Origin: Chthonomonadaceae bacterium
GTDB lineage: Bacteria; Armatimonadota; Chthonomonadetes; Chthonomonadales; Chthonomonadaceae
Assembly: GCA_025352825.1 (NCBI GenBank)
Contig: JANXSG010000044.1
Coordinates: 1 to 38,629, forward strand
Length of the DNA: 38,629 nucleotides
Direction of reading: 5' to 3'
Shown: one piece after another, positions 28,018-37,072 of the stretch
How the letters are laid out: each line of letters opens with the position of its first letter
How positions within the stretch are numbered: position 1 is the stretch's first letter
The notes under the pieces: generated by a model
What the model was told of the DNA's origin: nothing
Databases searched by the model: none
The model's input: the letters and a program-made list of their open reading frames with translations, nothing else
Translations under genes and position numbers: made by a program

Positions 28018-28143
28018 ATGATTCAAGCAGGAAGACAGGAATAAAGGAAGACAGGAAAGAATGTGCTTTTTCTTAAATATCTTGCTCGGGTGGTCTATGA
28101 TGATTCCTGACTTCCCTCATTCCTGAATTCCTGGTTGAATCAT
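28018..28143. repeat. 126-bp imperfect inverted repeat
   Basis: The left arm (28018-28056, beginning ATGATTCAAGCAGGAA) and right arm (28105-28143, ending TTCCTGGTTGAATCAT) pair over 39 positions with about six mismatches. The arms contain purine-rich GGAAGACAGGA motifs. It lies immediately after the ankyrin gene stop and could fold into a long RNA hairpin, but no U-tract follows. Confidence 0.7.
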
Positions 28144-28231
28144 GAGATTCTAAACATTCCAGATTATATATGCTAATCTGCTGATCGTTGGAGATAAACA
28201 TTCCTGAATTGAACAGGGTACATTATTGGTT

Positions 28232-29686
28232 ATGAACGAGACCTGTGATTTCACAGTAAAAATGATAGATACAATCTCGAAATATGAGATGTTTTCAGCC
28301 GGTATGAAACTTCTCATTGGTGTTTCAGGCGGGCAGGACTCAGTTGCGCTACTGCATGCACTTCATACTCAATGTCATGTTTTGGGATGCACTCTGATAG
28401 CAGCACACATCAACCATTCGTTTCGAGGTGAAGAGTCCGATGCTGACACTGATTATGTACGCGATCTTGCTGTAAAACTCGGTATCGAGTACAGGATCAT
28501 TAAAATTGACGTCCCTGCGATGAAGAAGCGTCTGCATCTCTCTTCGCAGGAGGCCGCACGTAAGGCCAGGCATGAGGCGCTAAAACAAATCGCGAAAGAG
28601 ACTGACGCGGATAGAATCCTTATTGCCCATACGCTAGATGATAGAATTGAGACAATGCTGCACAATCTCTTCCGGGGAACTGGCCTCGCCGGTTTACGTG
28701 GACTTCCATCGGTAGATCTACCAATTACACGGCCTCTCATCGAACACTCCAGAGCAGAAACCACAAACTATTGCAAGGTAAATAACCTGCAACCCCGTAT
28801 CGATTCTACCAATACTAAACTAGAGTATTTGCGTAATCGTACTCGAGCGGAACTGCTGCCATACCTCAGGACGTACTACAATCAAGAAGTAAATAGTGCA
28901 CTGTTGAGGCTCGCATTGATTGCAGAGGAGGAGTCTGCATATCTAGACACACTAGCTGAGGAGGCGCTTCGAGATATAGTGGAAATTTCACTGCCGTCCA
29001 GTATATCCATTTCTTGCTCAAAATTTGAGAGCCTTGATCTTCCGATTCGACGAAGGGTCGTTCGAGGGGCAATGAAATATGTGCGTGGAGGTTTGGTAGA
29101 TATCTCATTTGAAATAACAAATAACCTGGCATACGCGCTCTGCAGCATATCTCATACTTCGCGAATGCTTCCCATCTTTCATGGGGAGCACGTCGTTATC
29201 AATTCGAATGGCCAAGTTATCCATATTTTCAGGAAGTCTAATGAGAGTGAATTAGTGCCGTGGAGATATATTCTTCCCGCACCTGCGGAGATATTCCTGC
29301 GAGAATCGAAATGCACCGTCACTACGCAGTTATTCCAAACATACGGAGAAGCCAAAGAAGCATTATTCGCACAAAGTTGCTCCTACATATTTAAGGCCAA
29401 CAGTATATCTCTACCCTTAAAAATACGAAGCTGGCATGCAGGGGATAGATTAAGGCCTTATGGCTTGAACGGTACGAAGAAAGTTCAAGATATTTTCACA
29501 GACTGCAAAATTCCGAGATCTGTGAGGATGACTATTCCAATAATCACAGATGCCAATAGTAGTATAACTCTGTTAATCGGAACATTAGTGCACTGCGATC
29601 TGGTCTTGAAATCGATGACAGCAGACATGAATGATAATGAACCAGGCGGCTTTCTTACTATCTCGATTCATCAGTGCCCAGATTAA
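28232..29686 (+). CDS. tilS: tRNA(Ile)-lysidine synthase
   Basis: A 484-residue protein that attaches lysine to C34 of the AUA-reading isoleucine tRNA, an essential decoding modification. The N-terminal PP-loop ATPase has SGGQDS (32-37). It continues with LIAAHINHSFRGEESDAD, AHTLDDRIETMLHNLFRGTGLAGLRGL and RPL, all typical of TilS. The C-terminal part includes the TilS-C-like sequence SWHAGDRLRPYGLNGTKKVQDIFTD. The ATG at 28232 is taken; the frame also opens at a TTG two codons earlier. The ribosome site is weak (AGGGT). Bacterial neighbours of tilS are often hpt and ftsH; ftsH follows here at 29829, a classical pairing. Confidence 0.95.
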   Translation: MNETCDFTVKMIDTISKYEMFSAGMKLLIGVSGGQDSVALLHALHTQCHVLGCTLIAAHINHSFRGEESDADTDYVRDLAVKLGIEYRIIKIDVPAMKKRLHLSSQEAARKARHEALKQIAKETDADRILIAHTLDDRIETMLHNLFRGTGLAGLRGLPSVDLPITRPLIEHSRAETTNYCKVNNLQPRIDSTNTKLEYLRNRTRAELLPYLRTYYNQEVNSALLRLALIAEEESAYLDTLAEEALRDIVEISLPSSISISCSKFESLDLPIRRRVVRGAMKYVRGGLVDISFEITNNLAYALCSISHTSRMLPIFHGEHVVINSNGQVIHIFRKSNESELVPWRYILPAPAEIFLRESKCTVTTQLFQTYGEAKEALFAQSCSYIFKANSISLPLKIRSWHAGDRLRPYGLNGTKKVQDIFTDCKIPRSVRMTIPIITDANSSITLLIGTLVHCDLVLKSMTADMNDNEPGGFLTISIHQCPD

Positions 29687-29765
29687 TTTCAGTCTTGTAT
29701 AGTGAGCAGGATGAGTTTTAAATAGTCATCAAACGAGTATGAGTACCGGATAACTTTTAAAGTTA

Positions 29766-29774
29766 TGTTATAAT
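29766..29774 (+). promoter_or_regulatory. extended -10 promoter for ftsH
   Basis: TGTTATAAT (TG-n-TATAAT) forms an extended -10 with a perfect hexamer at 29769-29774. No good -35 lies 17 nt upstream, as is usual for extended -10 promoters. It is in the gap between tilS and ftsH, about 55 nt before the start codon. Confidence 0.5.
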
Positions 29775-29828
29775 ATAGCATTGTGAAACAGCCTGTAATG
29801 CATCTGTGCAGTACAGGAGGAGGTCGAT

Positions 29829-31796
29829 TTGAAGACTGGGAATAATGGTACTCGCATCGTAGTACTACTGATTATTATTGCTCTGCTGATCGTTGTGTTT
29901 AGTTCTAATATGTTGCGCGGATTAAATGGAACAACAGAATCGCTCACTTATTACAACTTCCTCGAGAAAGTTCAGACTAACGCGAAGTCTATTGAGCGTG
30001 TTGTCTTTCAGAAAGACGAACTTATTGGTCAGTATCGCAGCGCACCCGGATCGAATGGAGAGAGTAAGCAGTTCTCGGTAGTGCTGCCAGATTCTCAGGA
30101 AGCCAGAGCTAGTCTGGGAGAAAAATTACACCAACAGAGTATTAATTTTGAGTACAAGCGTCCCATTTTAAGTGATGGCATGCAGACACTGCTCACCATG
30201 GTGTTGCTGCCTGTGGTTTTTTTAACTATATTCTGGCTCTTCTTTGTACGCCAAGCTCAGTCTGGTGGAAACCAGGCTCTCAATTTTGGGCGAAGCCGTG
30301 CAAAACGACTCACCGATTCTGTACCCAAGATTACTTTCGATGAGGTGGCAGGCGTAGAAGAGGCCAAACAAGAGCTGCAGGAGATAGTGGAGTTTCTTAA
30401 GAATGCCAAGAAGTTTCAGGCGCTAGGAGCTAAGATACCTAAAGGTGTCCTCCTGTTAGGACCCCCTGGTTGTGGAAAGACGATGCTCGCACGCGCCGTA
30501 GCGGGTGAAGCAGGTGTTCCGTTCTTTCATATATCCGGTTCCGACTTTGTCGAGATGTTTGTAGGAGTTGGGGCGAGCCGAGTTCGTGATCTATTCGACA
30601 CTGCCAAGAGCAACCGGCCATCACTCATTTTTATTGATGAGATCGATGCAGTCGGAAGACAGCGCGGCGCAGGTCTTGGCGGAGGTCACGACGAGCGTGA
30701 GCAGACTCTTAATCAACTTCTGGTTGAGATGGACGGTTTTGACCCTAATGCTGGTGTCATTATGATTGCGGCAACAAACCGACCTGATGTACTGGATCCC
30801 GCACTGCTTCGACCTGGCAGATTCGATAGAAGAGTAGTGGTAGATGCTCCGGATGTCATAGGTAGAAAGGCTATTTTCAATGTGCATCTCCGAGGTAAGC
30901 CCACCGAAGACGATATAAACGTGGATACACTTGCAAAGCTGACTCCTGGCTTTACAGGCGCAGATATCATGAACGTTGTAAACGAAGCCGCCATCCTAGC
31001 CGCACGACGTGACAAGAGCAAAATTAGTATGTCTGAGTTTGATGAGGCTCGTGATCGTGTGCTAATGGGCCCAGAACGTAAAACACGAATGAACAGCGTG
31101 CGAAAACTGAGGGTAGTGGCCTTCCACGAATTAGGACATGCCATTGTAGCCGCGAAGATCCCAAATGCCGATCCGGTGTACAAGATCACGGTAATTCCAA
31201 GAGGTATGAGCGGGGGCGCTACCTGGTATCTTCCAAAAGAGGAAAGCCTCAGAACCAAGCAGGATATGCTGGATGACATTACATCGTACCTGGGTGGGCG
31301 AGTGGCTGAAGAGCTGGTATTTGGTGATGTCACCACCGGGGCGGTCAGTGATCTGGACGGCGCCACCAATATTGCACGGGCAATGGTCTGCGAATATGGT
31401 ATGAGCGACCGGCTGGGTATGGTACGCCTTGGAAAGCGGCATGGTAATCCATTTCTGGGCCGAGACATCATGGAAGACAGAGACTATAGTGAGGATGTGG
31501 CGCGCGCGATAGATGAAGAAGTACGCGCATTCATTGACCAGGGCTACGAGCGCGCTCGGCAAATTCTAACCGAATTCCGACCGAAGATGGATGAGATTGC
31601 CGAGATATTGCTGGTCAAAGAGACACTGACCAGAGAAGAGTTTCTCGCTCTTCTGAACGATGAGGCTACCGGCGAGCAGATAATTCAAGGGCTTATGCTG
31701 CCGCCTCCCTCTCCACCTCCAACATCTGGATTGGATGCTGCAGTGGATCCTGAGCCGCCAAGAATACAGACTCGATTACGACCGGAACCGGCATAG
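29829..31796 (+). CDS. ftsH: ATP-dependent zinc metalloprotease FtsH
   Basis: A 655-residue membrane-bound AAA+ protease that degrades damaged membrane and regulatory proteins. Two membrane segments are visible (about 10-28 and 117-141) flanking a small periplasmic domain. The AAA module has Walker A GPPGCGKT (211-218), Walker [16 protein letters not shown] and the pore loop [10 protein letters not shown]. The zinc protease site is HELGH (433-437) and the third ligand region is [15 protein letters not shown]. The C-terminus is Pro-rich. Start is a TTG at 29829, clearly set by AGGAGGAGG (29815-29823). Confidence 0.97.
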   Translation: MKTGNNGTRIVVLLIIIALLIVVFSSNMLRGLNGTTESLTYYNFLEKVQTNAKSIERVVFQKDELIGQYRSAPGSNGESKQFSVVLPDSQEARASLGEKLHQQSINFEYKRPILSDGMQTLLTMVLLPVVFLTIFWLFFVRQAQSGGNQALNFGRSRAKRLTDSVPKITFDEVAGVEEAKQELQEIVEFLKNAKKFQALGAKIPKGVLLLGPPGCGKTMLARAVAGEAGVPFFHISGSDFVEMFVGVGASRVRDLFDTAKSNRPSLIFIDEIDAVGRQRGAGLGGGHDEREQTLNQLLVEMDGFDPNAGVIMIAATNRPDVLDPALLRPGRFDRRVVVDAPDVIGRKAIFNVHLRGKPTEDDINVDTLAKLTPGFTGADIMNVVNEAAILAARRDKSKISMSEFDEARDRVLMGPERKTRMNSVRKLRVVAFHELGHAIVAAKIPNADPVYKITVIPRGMSGGATWYLPKEESLRTKQDMLDDITSYLGGRVAEELVFGDVTTGAVSDLDGATNIARAMVCEYGMSDRLGMVRLGKRHGNPFLGRDIMEDRDYSEDVARAIDEEVRAFIDQGYERARQILTEFRPKMDEIAEILLVKETLTREEFLALLNDEATGEQIIQGLMLPPPSPPPTSGLDAAVDPEPPRIQTRLRPEPA

Positions 31797-31824
31797 CAGC
31801 GGCTTCTTGCATGAGATAAATTCC

Positions 31825-31855
31825 AACGGTCTGCCAAATCTAAAGGCAGGCCGTT
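31825..31855 (+). terminator. hairpin between ftsH and coaX
   Basis: AACGGTCTGCC (31825-31835) pairs with GGCAGGCCGTT (31845-31855), 11 pairs including one G-U, around a 9-base loop. No U-tract follows, so it is either a weak terminator or an RNA-processing/stability element in a shared ftsH-coaX transcript. Confidence 0.45.
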
Positions 31856-31867
31856 CGGCTGTTAGAT

Positions 31868-31873
31868 GAGGAG
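31868..31873 (+). promoter_or_regulatory. ribosome-binding site that sets the coaX start
   Basis: GAGGAG lies 7 nt before the GTG at 31881 and overlaps the alternative ATG at 31866, which itself has no upstream site. This favours the GTG. Confidence 0.6.
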
Positions 31874-31880
31874 TACTGGG

Positions 31881-32660
31881 GTGCTTTTAGCAATAGATGT
31901 GGGCAATACCAATGTGGTGTTAGGAGTCTATTCTGGGACTGGAGATAACGCAGTTCTCTCCGGTAACTGGCGTATTCGCACGGATAGAGACCGAACCACG
32001 GATGAACACGGAATGCTGGTAAAGCACCTGCTTGAGCATATGGGAATTGCACTGAGTGAGATTGATAACATCGCCATTTCAAGCGTTGTCCCGACGATGA
32101 GCGAGACGCTTACGGATCTATCTTTAAAGTATTTTCATTCGGAACCATTCATCGTTAGCTCCAAGATTAATTTAGGATTTGATATCAAATATCAGCCTGC
32201 TTCTGATGTGGGTGCGGACCGCCTATGCAACGCTGTGGGAGCTTTCGCAAAATATGGTGGGCCGTCGATTGTCGTGGATTTCGGTACCGCTACCACGTTC
32301 GATGCAGTCGGGGATAACGGTGATTATCTAGGCGGCGCCATCATCCCCGGAATTGGAATCTCCATGGATGCCCTCTTCAAGCAGGCGGCGCGCCTCTATC
32401 GTGTGGAACTGGTGGCACCTCCTTTCGCAATCGGTACCAACACCGTTCATGCCATGCAGAGCGGGCTGGTATTCGGATATGCCGGACAGACAGACGCAAT
32501 GGTGGACAGAATGAGAGAAGAGTTGGGCGGTAATGCGAGAGTAATTGCGACGGGAGGTCTGGCTGAATTGATATCAAAGGAGAGTAAGACCATCGAAACC
32601 GTAGATCAGTTGGTAACTCTCGACGGTCTTAGGCGCTTGTACGAGCGACAGCAGAAATAG
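31881..32660 (+). CDS. coaX: type III pantothenate kinase
   Basis: A 259-residue ASKHA-fold kinase that phosphorylates pantothenate, the first step of coenzyme A synthesis. Motifs are the N-terminal phosphate loop LLAIDVGNTNVVLGVY, the pantothenate/dimer region ADRLCNAVGAF, the second phosphate loop IVVDFGTATTFDAV and GGAIIPGIGISMDALF, ending ATGGLAELI. The family starts at (M/L)LLAIDVGNTN, and GAGGAG precedes the GTG at 31881; an ATG at 31866 would add five residues. It follows ftsH by 84 bases, on the same strand. Confidence 0.95.
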   Translation: MLLAIDVGNTNVVLGVYSGTGDNAVLSGNWRIRTDRDRTTDEHGMLVKHLLEHMGIALSEIDNIAISSVVPTMSETLTDLSLKYFHSEPFIVSSKINLGFDIKYQPASDVGADRLCNAVGAFAKYGGPSIVVDFGTATTFDAVGDNGDYLGGAIIPGIGISMDALFKQAARLYRVELVAPPFAIGTNTVHAMQSGLVFGYAGQTDAMVDRMREELGGNARVIATGGLAELISKESKTIETVDQLVTLDGLRRLYERQQK

Positions 32661-32672
32661 CAGTTCACCAAT

Positions 32673-33332
32673 TCAATTCTGAGGGCGTGTGAGAAGTGAA
32701 GCCCCTACCGCTGCCACCATACAGACCGCTGAAAGCATTATCACATAGAATAACGCGGTCTTATCATCACCAGATGAGACGGCATCGTAAACTGCAAGCG
32801 GCATTGTCTGAGTAAGCCCAGGAATATTTCCTGCAATCATCAGGGTCGCCCCAAAATCCCCCAGCGCCCGTGCAAAGGCAAGCCCGAGGCCAGCCAATAG
32901 CGATGGCATTGCCAGTGGAGCAATAATCCATCGAAATGTTTGGAACTCCGTGGCTCCCATTTCGCGCGCGGCATCCAGAAACTCGCTGCCTACCCCTGCA
33001 ATCCCTGTCTGGGCGGTTCGAATGAACATAGGAATACTCACGATACACGCTGCTAACGAGGCACCCTGCCAGGTAAAAACGAGATCTATGCCTAACACTG
33101 TATGGATAACTTTTCCAATTGCATTTGTTTTTCCGAATACAACCAGCAGATAGTAGCCCATCACTGTAGGCGGGAGTACCATCGGAAGCAGTGTTATACC
33201 TTCCCAAACAGGGCGTATTGGAATTCTCTTTTTTGCTAAGAAGTAAGCGGATGGCAGTCCGATAATGATGGTGAGTACAGTGGCAGCAATCGAAACCTTC
33301 AGGGAGATAAATAGTGGGGATAAATCAGTCAT
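32673..33332 (-). CDS. modB: molybdate ABC transporter permease
   Basis: A 219-residue inner-membrane permease with five or so hydrophobic segments. It has the ABC-contact EAA loop in EFLDAAREMGATEFQTFRWIIAPLAMPSL, followed by GLAFARALGDFGATLMIAGN and PGLTQTMPLAVY, all characteristic of ModB (molybdate/tungstate). It follows modA by 12 bases on the same strand. No modC ATPase gene follows; instead the convergent coaX ends 12 bases away. The permease must use an ATPase encoded elsewhere, unless it is non-functional. Confidence 0.92.
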   Translation of the reverse strand: MTDLSPLFISLKVSIAATVLTIIIGLPSAYFLAKKRIPIRPVWEGITLLPMVLPPTVMGYYLLVVFGKTNAIGKVIHTVLGIDLVFTWQGASLAACIVSIPMFIRTAQTGIAGVGSEFLDAAREMGATEFQTFRWIIAPLAMPSLLAGLGLAFARALGDFGATLMIAGNIPGLTQTMPLAVYDAVSSGDDKTALFYVIMLSAVCMVAAVGASLLTRPQN

Positions 33333-33344
33333 GATGAGAAGAAC

Positions 33345-34142
33345 TCAGCGGGAAATCTTCTGCTTCTTTTCTGGTGGAAAGCGGAAACTGTATCTCTTGA
33401 GAACAGACTTTCCCTCCACGCTCTGCAAAAACTTAGTAAAACTCCGCGCTTCTTTTTCGTGCCGAGTGCTGCAGAGAACAGCCACACTCTGTTCAATCGG
33501 ACGATAGAGATTTACAGGGATGGGTAATTTTTTTCCCTTCCCGCTCCCCATCGATGCAGAAACAATAGCTGCTTCCGCGTTCCCTGTCTGAGCAAACTGA
33601 AATGCTTGGCGTACATTCTCACCGTAGACCAGTTTTGGCGTAATTGCCGTGTAAATTCCTGCTTTTTTCAATGCTTCGACAGCTGCTTTTCCATACGGTG
33701 CATGCTGCGGGTTCGCGATTGAAATGTGGTATATGGATTCTGAGTTGAGATCCGAAATTTTCTTGATCGAAAGTTTGCTTTCTGCTGGAATCCACACCAC
33801 CAAACTGCCTATAGCATATATTTTATCAGTATCTGATATTGTGAGCTTTTTCGAAGTTAGCTGCTGAATATAGGAGTTGCTAGCAGAAGCAAAAACATCG
33901 TATGGAGCCCCATGTTCGATCTGCTGAGTTAATTGTCCAGATGCTCCGAAAATAAGTTCTATTTTACAACCGGTCCTCCTGGTAAACAGTTCCGCAACCT
34001 CCTTGAATGCATCTGTTAAGTCCGCTGCAGCTGCTACACGAATTGATACTTTTTCCGCTCTCATCGCGCCTGCGGAAAGAGATGTCAATAGTAGGAACAA
34101 GAACAATGTAGAGGTAATTTCAAAAATCGGATTTACACGCAT
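33345..34142 (-). CDS. modA: molybdate-binding periplasmic protein
   Basis: A 265-residue solute-binding protein. A signal peptide (about 1-26) precedes VSIRVAAAADLTDAFKEVA, then IELIFGASGQLTQQIEHGAPYDVFASAS, IANPQHAPYGKAAVEALKKAG and QTGNAEAAIVSAS, all ModA hallmarks of molybdate or tungstate binding. The ATG at 34142 and its GAGGG ribosome site fall inside a MITE-like repeat (34111-34375). The first 11 or so residues (MRVNPIFEITS) are therefore partly encoded by the end of that element. TTG codons 12 and 14 codons downstream, outside the element, could be the ancestral start. Confidence 0.92.
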   Translation of the reverse strand: MRVNPIFEITSTLFLFLLLTSLSAGAMRAEKVSIRVAAAADLTDAFKEVAELFTRRTGCKIELIFGASGQLTQQIEHGAPYDVFASASNSYIQQLTSKKLTISDTDKIYAIGSLVVWIPAESKLSIKKISDLNSESIYHISIANPQHAPYGKAAVEALKKAGIYTAITPKLVYGENVRQAFQFAQTGNAEAAIVSASMGSGKGKKLPIPVNLYRPIEQSVAVLCSTRHEKEARSFTKFLQSVEGKSVLKRYSFRFPPEKKQKISR

Positions 34143-34375
34143 ATTTCAGCCCTCACCCCCTACCCCTTCTCCCAAAACACAGGAGAGGGGGTGACTTTAA
34201 ATTGTTGGTTTACAGTCTCGCATTTCGTGAGATTTATACTTATATTTAGATCAATAACTCAAATACTATTGAAAAACCGACGCCTTAGTCACCCCCTCTC
34301 CTGTTTTTGGGAGAGGGGGACGGGGTGAGGGCGTAAACGAGTTTTTAACTACTTTGAAACTTTGGCAATTACCTC
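34111..34375. mobile_element. 265-bp MITE-like element carrying the modA start region
   Basis: The left end GAGGTAATTTCAAAAATC (34111-34128) and the inverse of the right end (34375 back to 34358, GAGGTAATTGCCAAAGTT) agree at 14 of 18 positions. They match the ends of the MITE at 12809-13044. Inside is an inverted pair of about 46 bp (34149-34195 and 34288-34332) with CACCCCCTCTCCTG...GGGAGAGGGGG stems. No clean target duplication is visible, so the exact boundaries are less sure than for the 12.8-kb copy. Confidence 0.55.
34233..34262 (-). promoter_or_regulatory. possible promoter inside the MITE, reading toward modA
   Basis: On the minus strand TTGAGT (34262-34257), an 18-nt spacer and TATAAA (34238-34233) lie in the AT-rich centre of the element, about 90 nt before the modA ATG. 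Confidence 0.35.
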
Positions 34376-34416
34376 TGCATATATAAAGTTATTTTTTTTA
34401 ATACTGAAAACCCAAT

Positions 34417-35436
34417 CTAATCCTTAACATATGCAGCTCTAGAAATTCGATCTCGTACTGCATCCCACTCCTCGCCCTCGGGAACGGCATCTACTACAAT
34501 TACAGAGAGGCTGTATCCATCAAGTTCGTGAAGCGCAGCGTAGAGGTAGTGGGCATATTCCTGAGCATTCTGGGGTAATTTTCTTATAATACATCCCTCT
34601 ATCGTACGGCAGGATTCCAGAGTGAGCCATCCTACACTTTCTCCCGAAGAAGCTAAGAGTCGGATACGTTCGGAACTATTCGATGCAGATATTTCCAGTC
34701 GTGCTTTTGGTGCATAGTGCCTGAGCATCATTCCGGGTGATGGAAGCGATTCGTTAGAATTTACCGGCGCATCCATTCTTGATCGCATAATTGGCCCAAT
34801 CACAGATTCTAGCACCCCGGGAGTGATTAATCCGGGGCGCAGGATCTTAGGTAATTCCGATGTAAGATCAATAACGGTCGACTCTAATCCCCTACTTGTC
34901 GGGCCGCCATCCAGGATCATATTTATACGTCCATTTAGTCCTTCCAGAACATGGCTGGCGAGTGTCGGCGACAACTGCTCAGATCGGTTTGCACTCGGCG
35001 CGGCTATCGGAACCCGAGCTGCTCTGATCAACCCGAGTGCAATAGGATGAGCAGGTATTCGAATCGCAACCGTAGGATTTCCTGCTGTGACAATATACGG
35101 AACCATATCATTTTTCCATAGCACCAGAGTTAGTGGTCCCGGCCAGAAAGAAGCGGCTAGCTTATCGGCGTAATTGGGCCAGTCGGAAGTTAAGGACTGT
35201 GCCGATTCAATGGAACCTACATGTACGATCAGCGGATTATGGGATGGCCGCCCTTTTGCACGGAAAATTCCTTCAACCGCCTTTGAATCCAGAGCGTTGG
35301 CTCCTAGTCCATATACTGTCTCCGTCGGAAATGCCACAATCTCGCCCCGGAGAATAGCTGCTGCTGCCTCTGCAAGAATTTCAGGATCTGGTTGATCGGG
35401 ATCCATCTGCACAAATCTCGTTTGGATCCGACTCAT
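34417..35436 (-). CDS. tsaC: threonylcarbamoyl-AMP synthase (Sua5/YrdC type)
   Basis: A 339-residue Sua5-type enzyme making threonylcarbamoyl-AMP from threonine, bicarbonate and ATP for the universal t6A37 tRNA modification. The YrdC domain (about 17-205) has GEIVAFPTETVYGLGANA, KGRPSHNPLIVHV (61-73), FWPGPLTLVL and PIAAPSANRSEQLSPT. A linker leads to a C-terminal Sua5 domain (about 230-339) with LPSPGMMLRHYAPKA. It is the long form, like yeast Sua5, not the short E. coli TsaC. The ATG at 35436 diverges from the BtpA-family gene; modA-modB lie downstream on the same strand after the MITE. Confidence 0.95.
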   Translation of the reverse strand: MSRIQTRFVQMDPDQPDPEILAEAAAAILRGEIVAFPTETVYGLGANALDSKAVEGIFRAKGRPSHNPLIVHVGSIESAQSLTSDWPNYADKLAASFWPGPLTLVLWKNDMVPYIVTAGNPTVAIRIPAHPIALGLIRAARVPIAAPSANRSEQLSPTLASHVLEGLNGRINMILDGGPTSRGLESTVIDLTSELPKILRPGLITPGVLESVIGPIMRSRMDAPVNSNESLPSPGMMLRHYAPKARLEISASNSSERIRLLASSGESVGWLTLESCRTIEGCIIRKLPQNAQEYAHYLYAALHELDGYSLSVIVVDAVPEGEEWDAVRDRISRAAYVKD

Positions 35437-35534
35437 AGATTTTCAAAACTCCATATATTGTCTGATTACGAATATTTTTTTTAAGTTCTACATTTATGAT
35501 GATTATTCATGCTACTATCTTCGCATGATTTCTT

Positions 35535-35545
35535 GAGGTGGGGGG
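35535..35545 (+). promoter_or_regulatory. ribosome-binding site suggesting a TTG start for the BtpA-family gene
   Basis: GAGGTGGGGGG is the only good Shine-Dalgarno site near this gene and lies downstream of the first in-frame ATG (35509). It points to the TTG at 35554 (8 nt away) or, less well, 35548. Confidence 0.5.
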
Positions 35546-35553
35546 AATTGAAT

Positions 35554-36366
35554 TTGATACACAGAGATTGGGGAGGGCTCACTTCATCATTTTGGGAACA
35601 GAAGCCACTCATTGGTATGGTTCACCTGAAAGCGTTACCAGGCAGTGTGCTGGAATCAAGCTATGGATTGGATGATACCATAAGTTTTGCCATGAACGAT
35701 GCGATAGCTCTCGAAGCTGGAGGAGCATCTGCTCTCATGATAGAAAACTTTTTTGATGTTCCTTTTGCTTCTGGTACTGTCGCGCGACATATTATCATTG
35801 GGATGTCTTTAGCTGTTGCTGAAATACGAAAAACGGTATCTATCCCGATTGGTGTGAATGTACTTCGAAACGATGCTGTTGGCGCGCTCTCTATTGCTCA
35901 TATCTGCAAGGCACAGTTTGTACGCGTGAATGTCTTTGTCGGAGTTGCCGTTACCGATCAGGGGATTATCCACGGCGCGGCGCGTGAAATAGTAACCCTT
36001 CGCAAGGAACTAAATGCCGATGTCGCGATCTGTGCGGATGTATTCGTCAAACATGCCACACAGCTTGGGGGAGGAAACATCGGCGACGCCGCTCGAGATG
36101 CAGTTCATAGAGGATTGGCAGATGCAATCATTGTGAGCGGAGTCGCAACCGGATCAGAGACTTCATTAGCTGATTTAAAAGCAGTTCGGAATGCAGTCCC
36201 GAAAACACCTATCCTTGTTGGAAGCGGCTTCAACATCTCTACCGCCCACAATCTTCTACAATATGCAAATGGAGCAATAGTCGGTACAAGCCTCAAAAAG
36301 GATAGAATAGTTGAAAATTCGGTAGATATCGAGCGTGTTAAAGCGCTGAGAGCAGAGATGAAATAG
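35554..36366 (+). CDS. BtpA/SgcQ family protein
   Basis: About 270 residues with a TIM-barrel-like fold, beginning WEQKPLIGMVHLKALPGS, followed by AIALEAGGASALMIENFFDVPF, IGVNVLRNDAVGALSIAH, AQFVRVNVFVGVAVTDQGIIHG and DAIIVSGVATGSETSLADLKAV. The family includes BtpA, needed for photosystem I accumulation in cyanobacteria, and SgcQ of a sugar-catabolism operon; the biochemical activity is unclear. No photosystem genes are present here, so a sugar-related or unknown role is more likely. The frame opens at an ATG at 35509, but the GAGGTGGGGGG site supports a TTG near 35554. The phosphate-binding-like GSGFN...IVGTSLK end is intact. Confidence 0.88.
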   Translation: MIHRDWGGLTSSFWEQKPLIGMVHLKALPGSVLESSYGLDDTISFAMNDAIALEAGGASALMIENFFDVPFASGTVARHIIIGMSLAVAEIRKTVSIPIGVNVLRNDAVGALSIAHICKAQFVRVNVFVGVAVTDQGIIHGAAREIVTLRKELNADVAICADVFVKHATQLGGGNIGDAARDAVHRGLADAIIVSGVATGSETSLADLKAVRNAVPKTPILVGSGFNISTAHNLLQYANGAIVGTSLKKDRIVENSVDIERVKALRAEMK

Positions 36367-36399
36367 TCCCGGCACTAAAGTACCGCGTCAATATTTGAA

Positions 36400-37050
36400 C
36401 TAGATCCATTCAAAACCAACAGCATTCAGAAATGCTCGCGCGATGATCATGCTGCCTATATGGCCGGGGTGTACACGATCCCAGCTGAGTGTCGCCGGGT
36501 AGAAGGTCTTCAGTGCGTCATTGAAAGCGCTCTGGGTATCTACAAAAATCGTCTGATATTTACTGGATATTTCCCGTACTGCAGCGACATACCTATCCAT
36601 CTGTGCACGCATCATATCGGACGGATTTGGCTCAATATAAAAAGGAGACATGAGTACGATCCCTTTTACAAGGGAATTCGTATTCGCTACCAGTTCATCC
36701 AGCGTTGCAGTGTACTCCTCTAAGCATACATGCGACTCTTTTTGAAGAGGTGAATCGAATTGACGCCAGACATCATTATCCCCAATCATGACTGACAGCC
36801 AGTCTGGTTTCAAATCGATCACATCTGACTGCCATCGCGCCTTCAGATCGCGTACAGTGTTTCCGCTCGAACCCATATTTACTACTCGTATTCCTCGTTC
36901 CGGATAGATCGTTCCGAGAAGTGCGTCGACATTCGCGACGTATCCTTTTCCAACTGCCTGAAACAGTCCCTCTCCAATCGGCGTTGCCCGATCGCAATCC
37001 GTGATCGAATCACCAATCATAACCAGCTTACTGCCTGCCTCAATTTTCAT
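36400..37050 (-). CDS. SGNH/GDSL-family hydrolase
   Basis: A 216-residue esterase/lipase-like hydrolase with all four SGNH blocks: GDSI (nucleophile Ser15), the glycine block near NMGSSGN, GDND (90-93) and DRVHPG (Asp191/His194). Closest in look to the GDSL lipases acting on sugar acetyl esters or lysophospholipids; the substrate is unknown. No signal peptide, so cytoplasmic. Start ATG at 37050 follows AGGAG with 9-nt spacing. It lies 22 bases after a DUF4337 gene on the same strand. Confidence 0.92.
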   Translation of the reverse strand: MKIEAGSKLVMIGDSITDCDRATPIGEGLFQAVGKGYVANVDALLGTIYPERGIRVVNMGSSGNTVRDLKARWQSDVIDLKPDWLSVMIGDNDVWRQFDSPLQKESHVCLEEYTATLDELVANTNSLVKGIVLMSPFYIEPNPSDMMRAQMDRYVAAVREISSKYQTIFVDTQSAFNDALKTFYPATLSWDRVHPGHIGSMIIARAFLNAVGFEWI

Positions 37051-37072
37051 AGTTCAAACTCCTATCCATTGA

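Noticed and set aside
34143-34416. Molybdenum-cofactor riboswitch upstream of modA
   Set aside because: The gap is almost entirely the MITE-like repeat; its stems match repeats elsewhere that have no link to molybdate.
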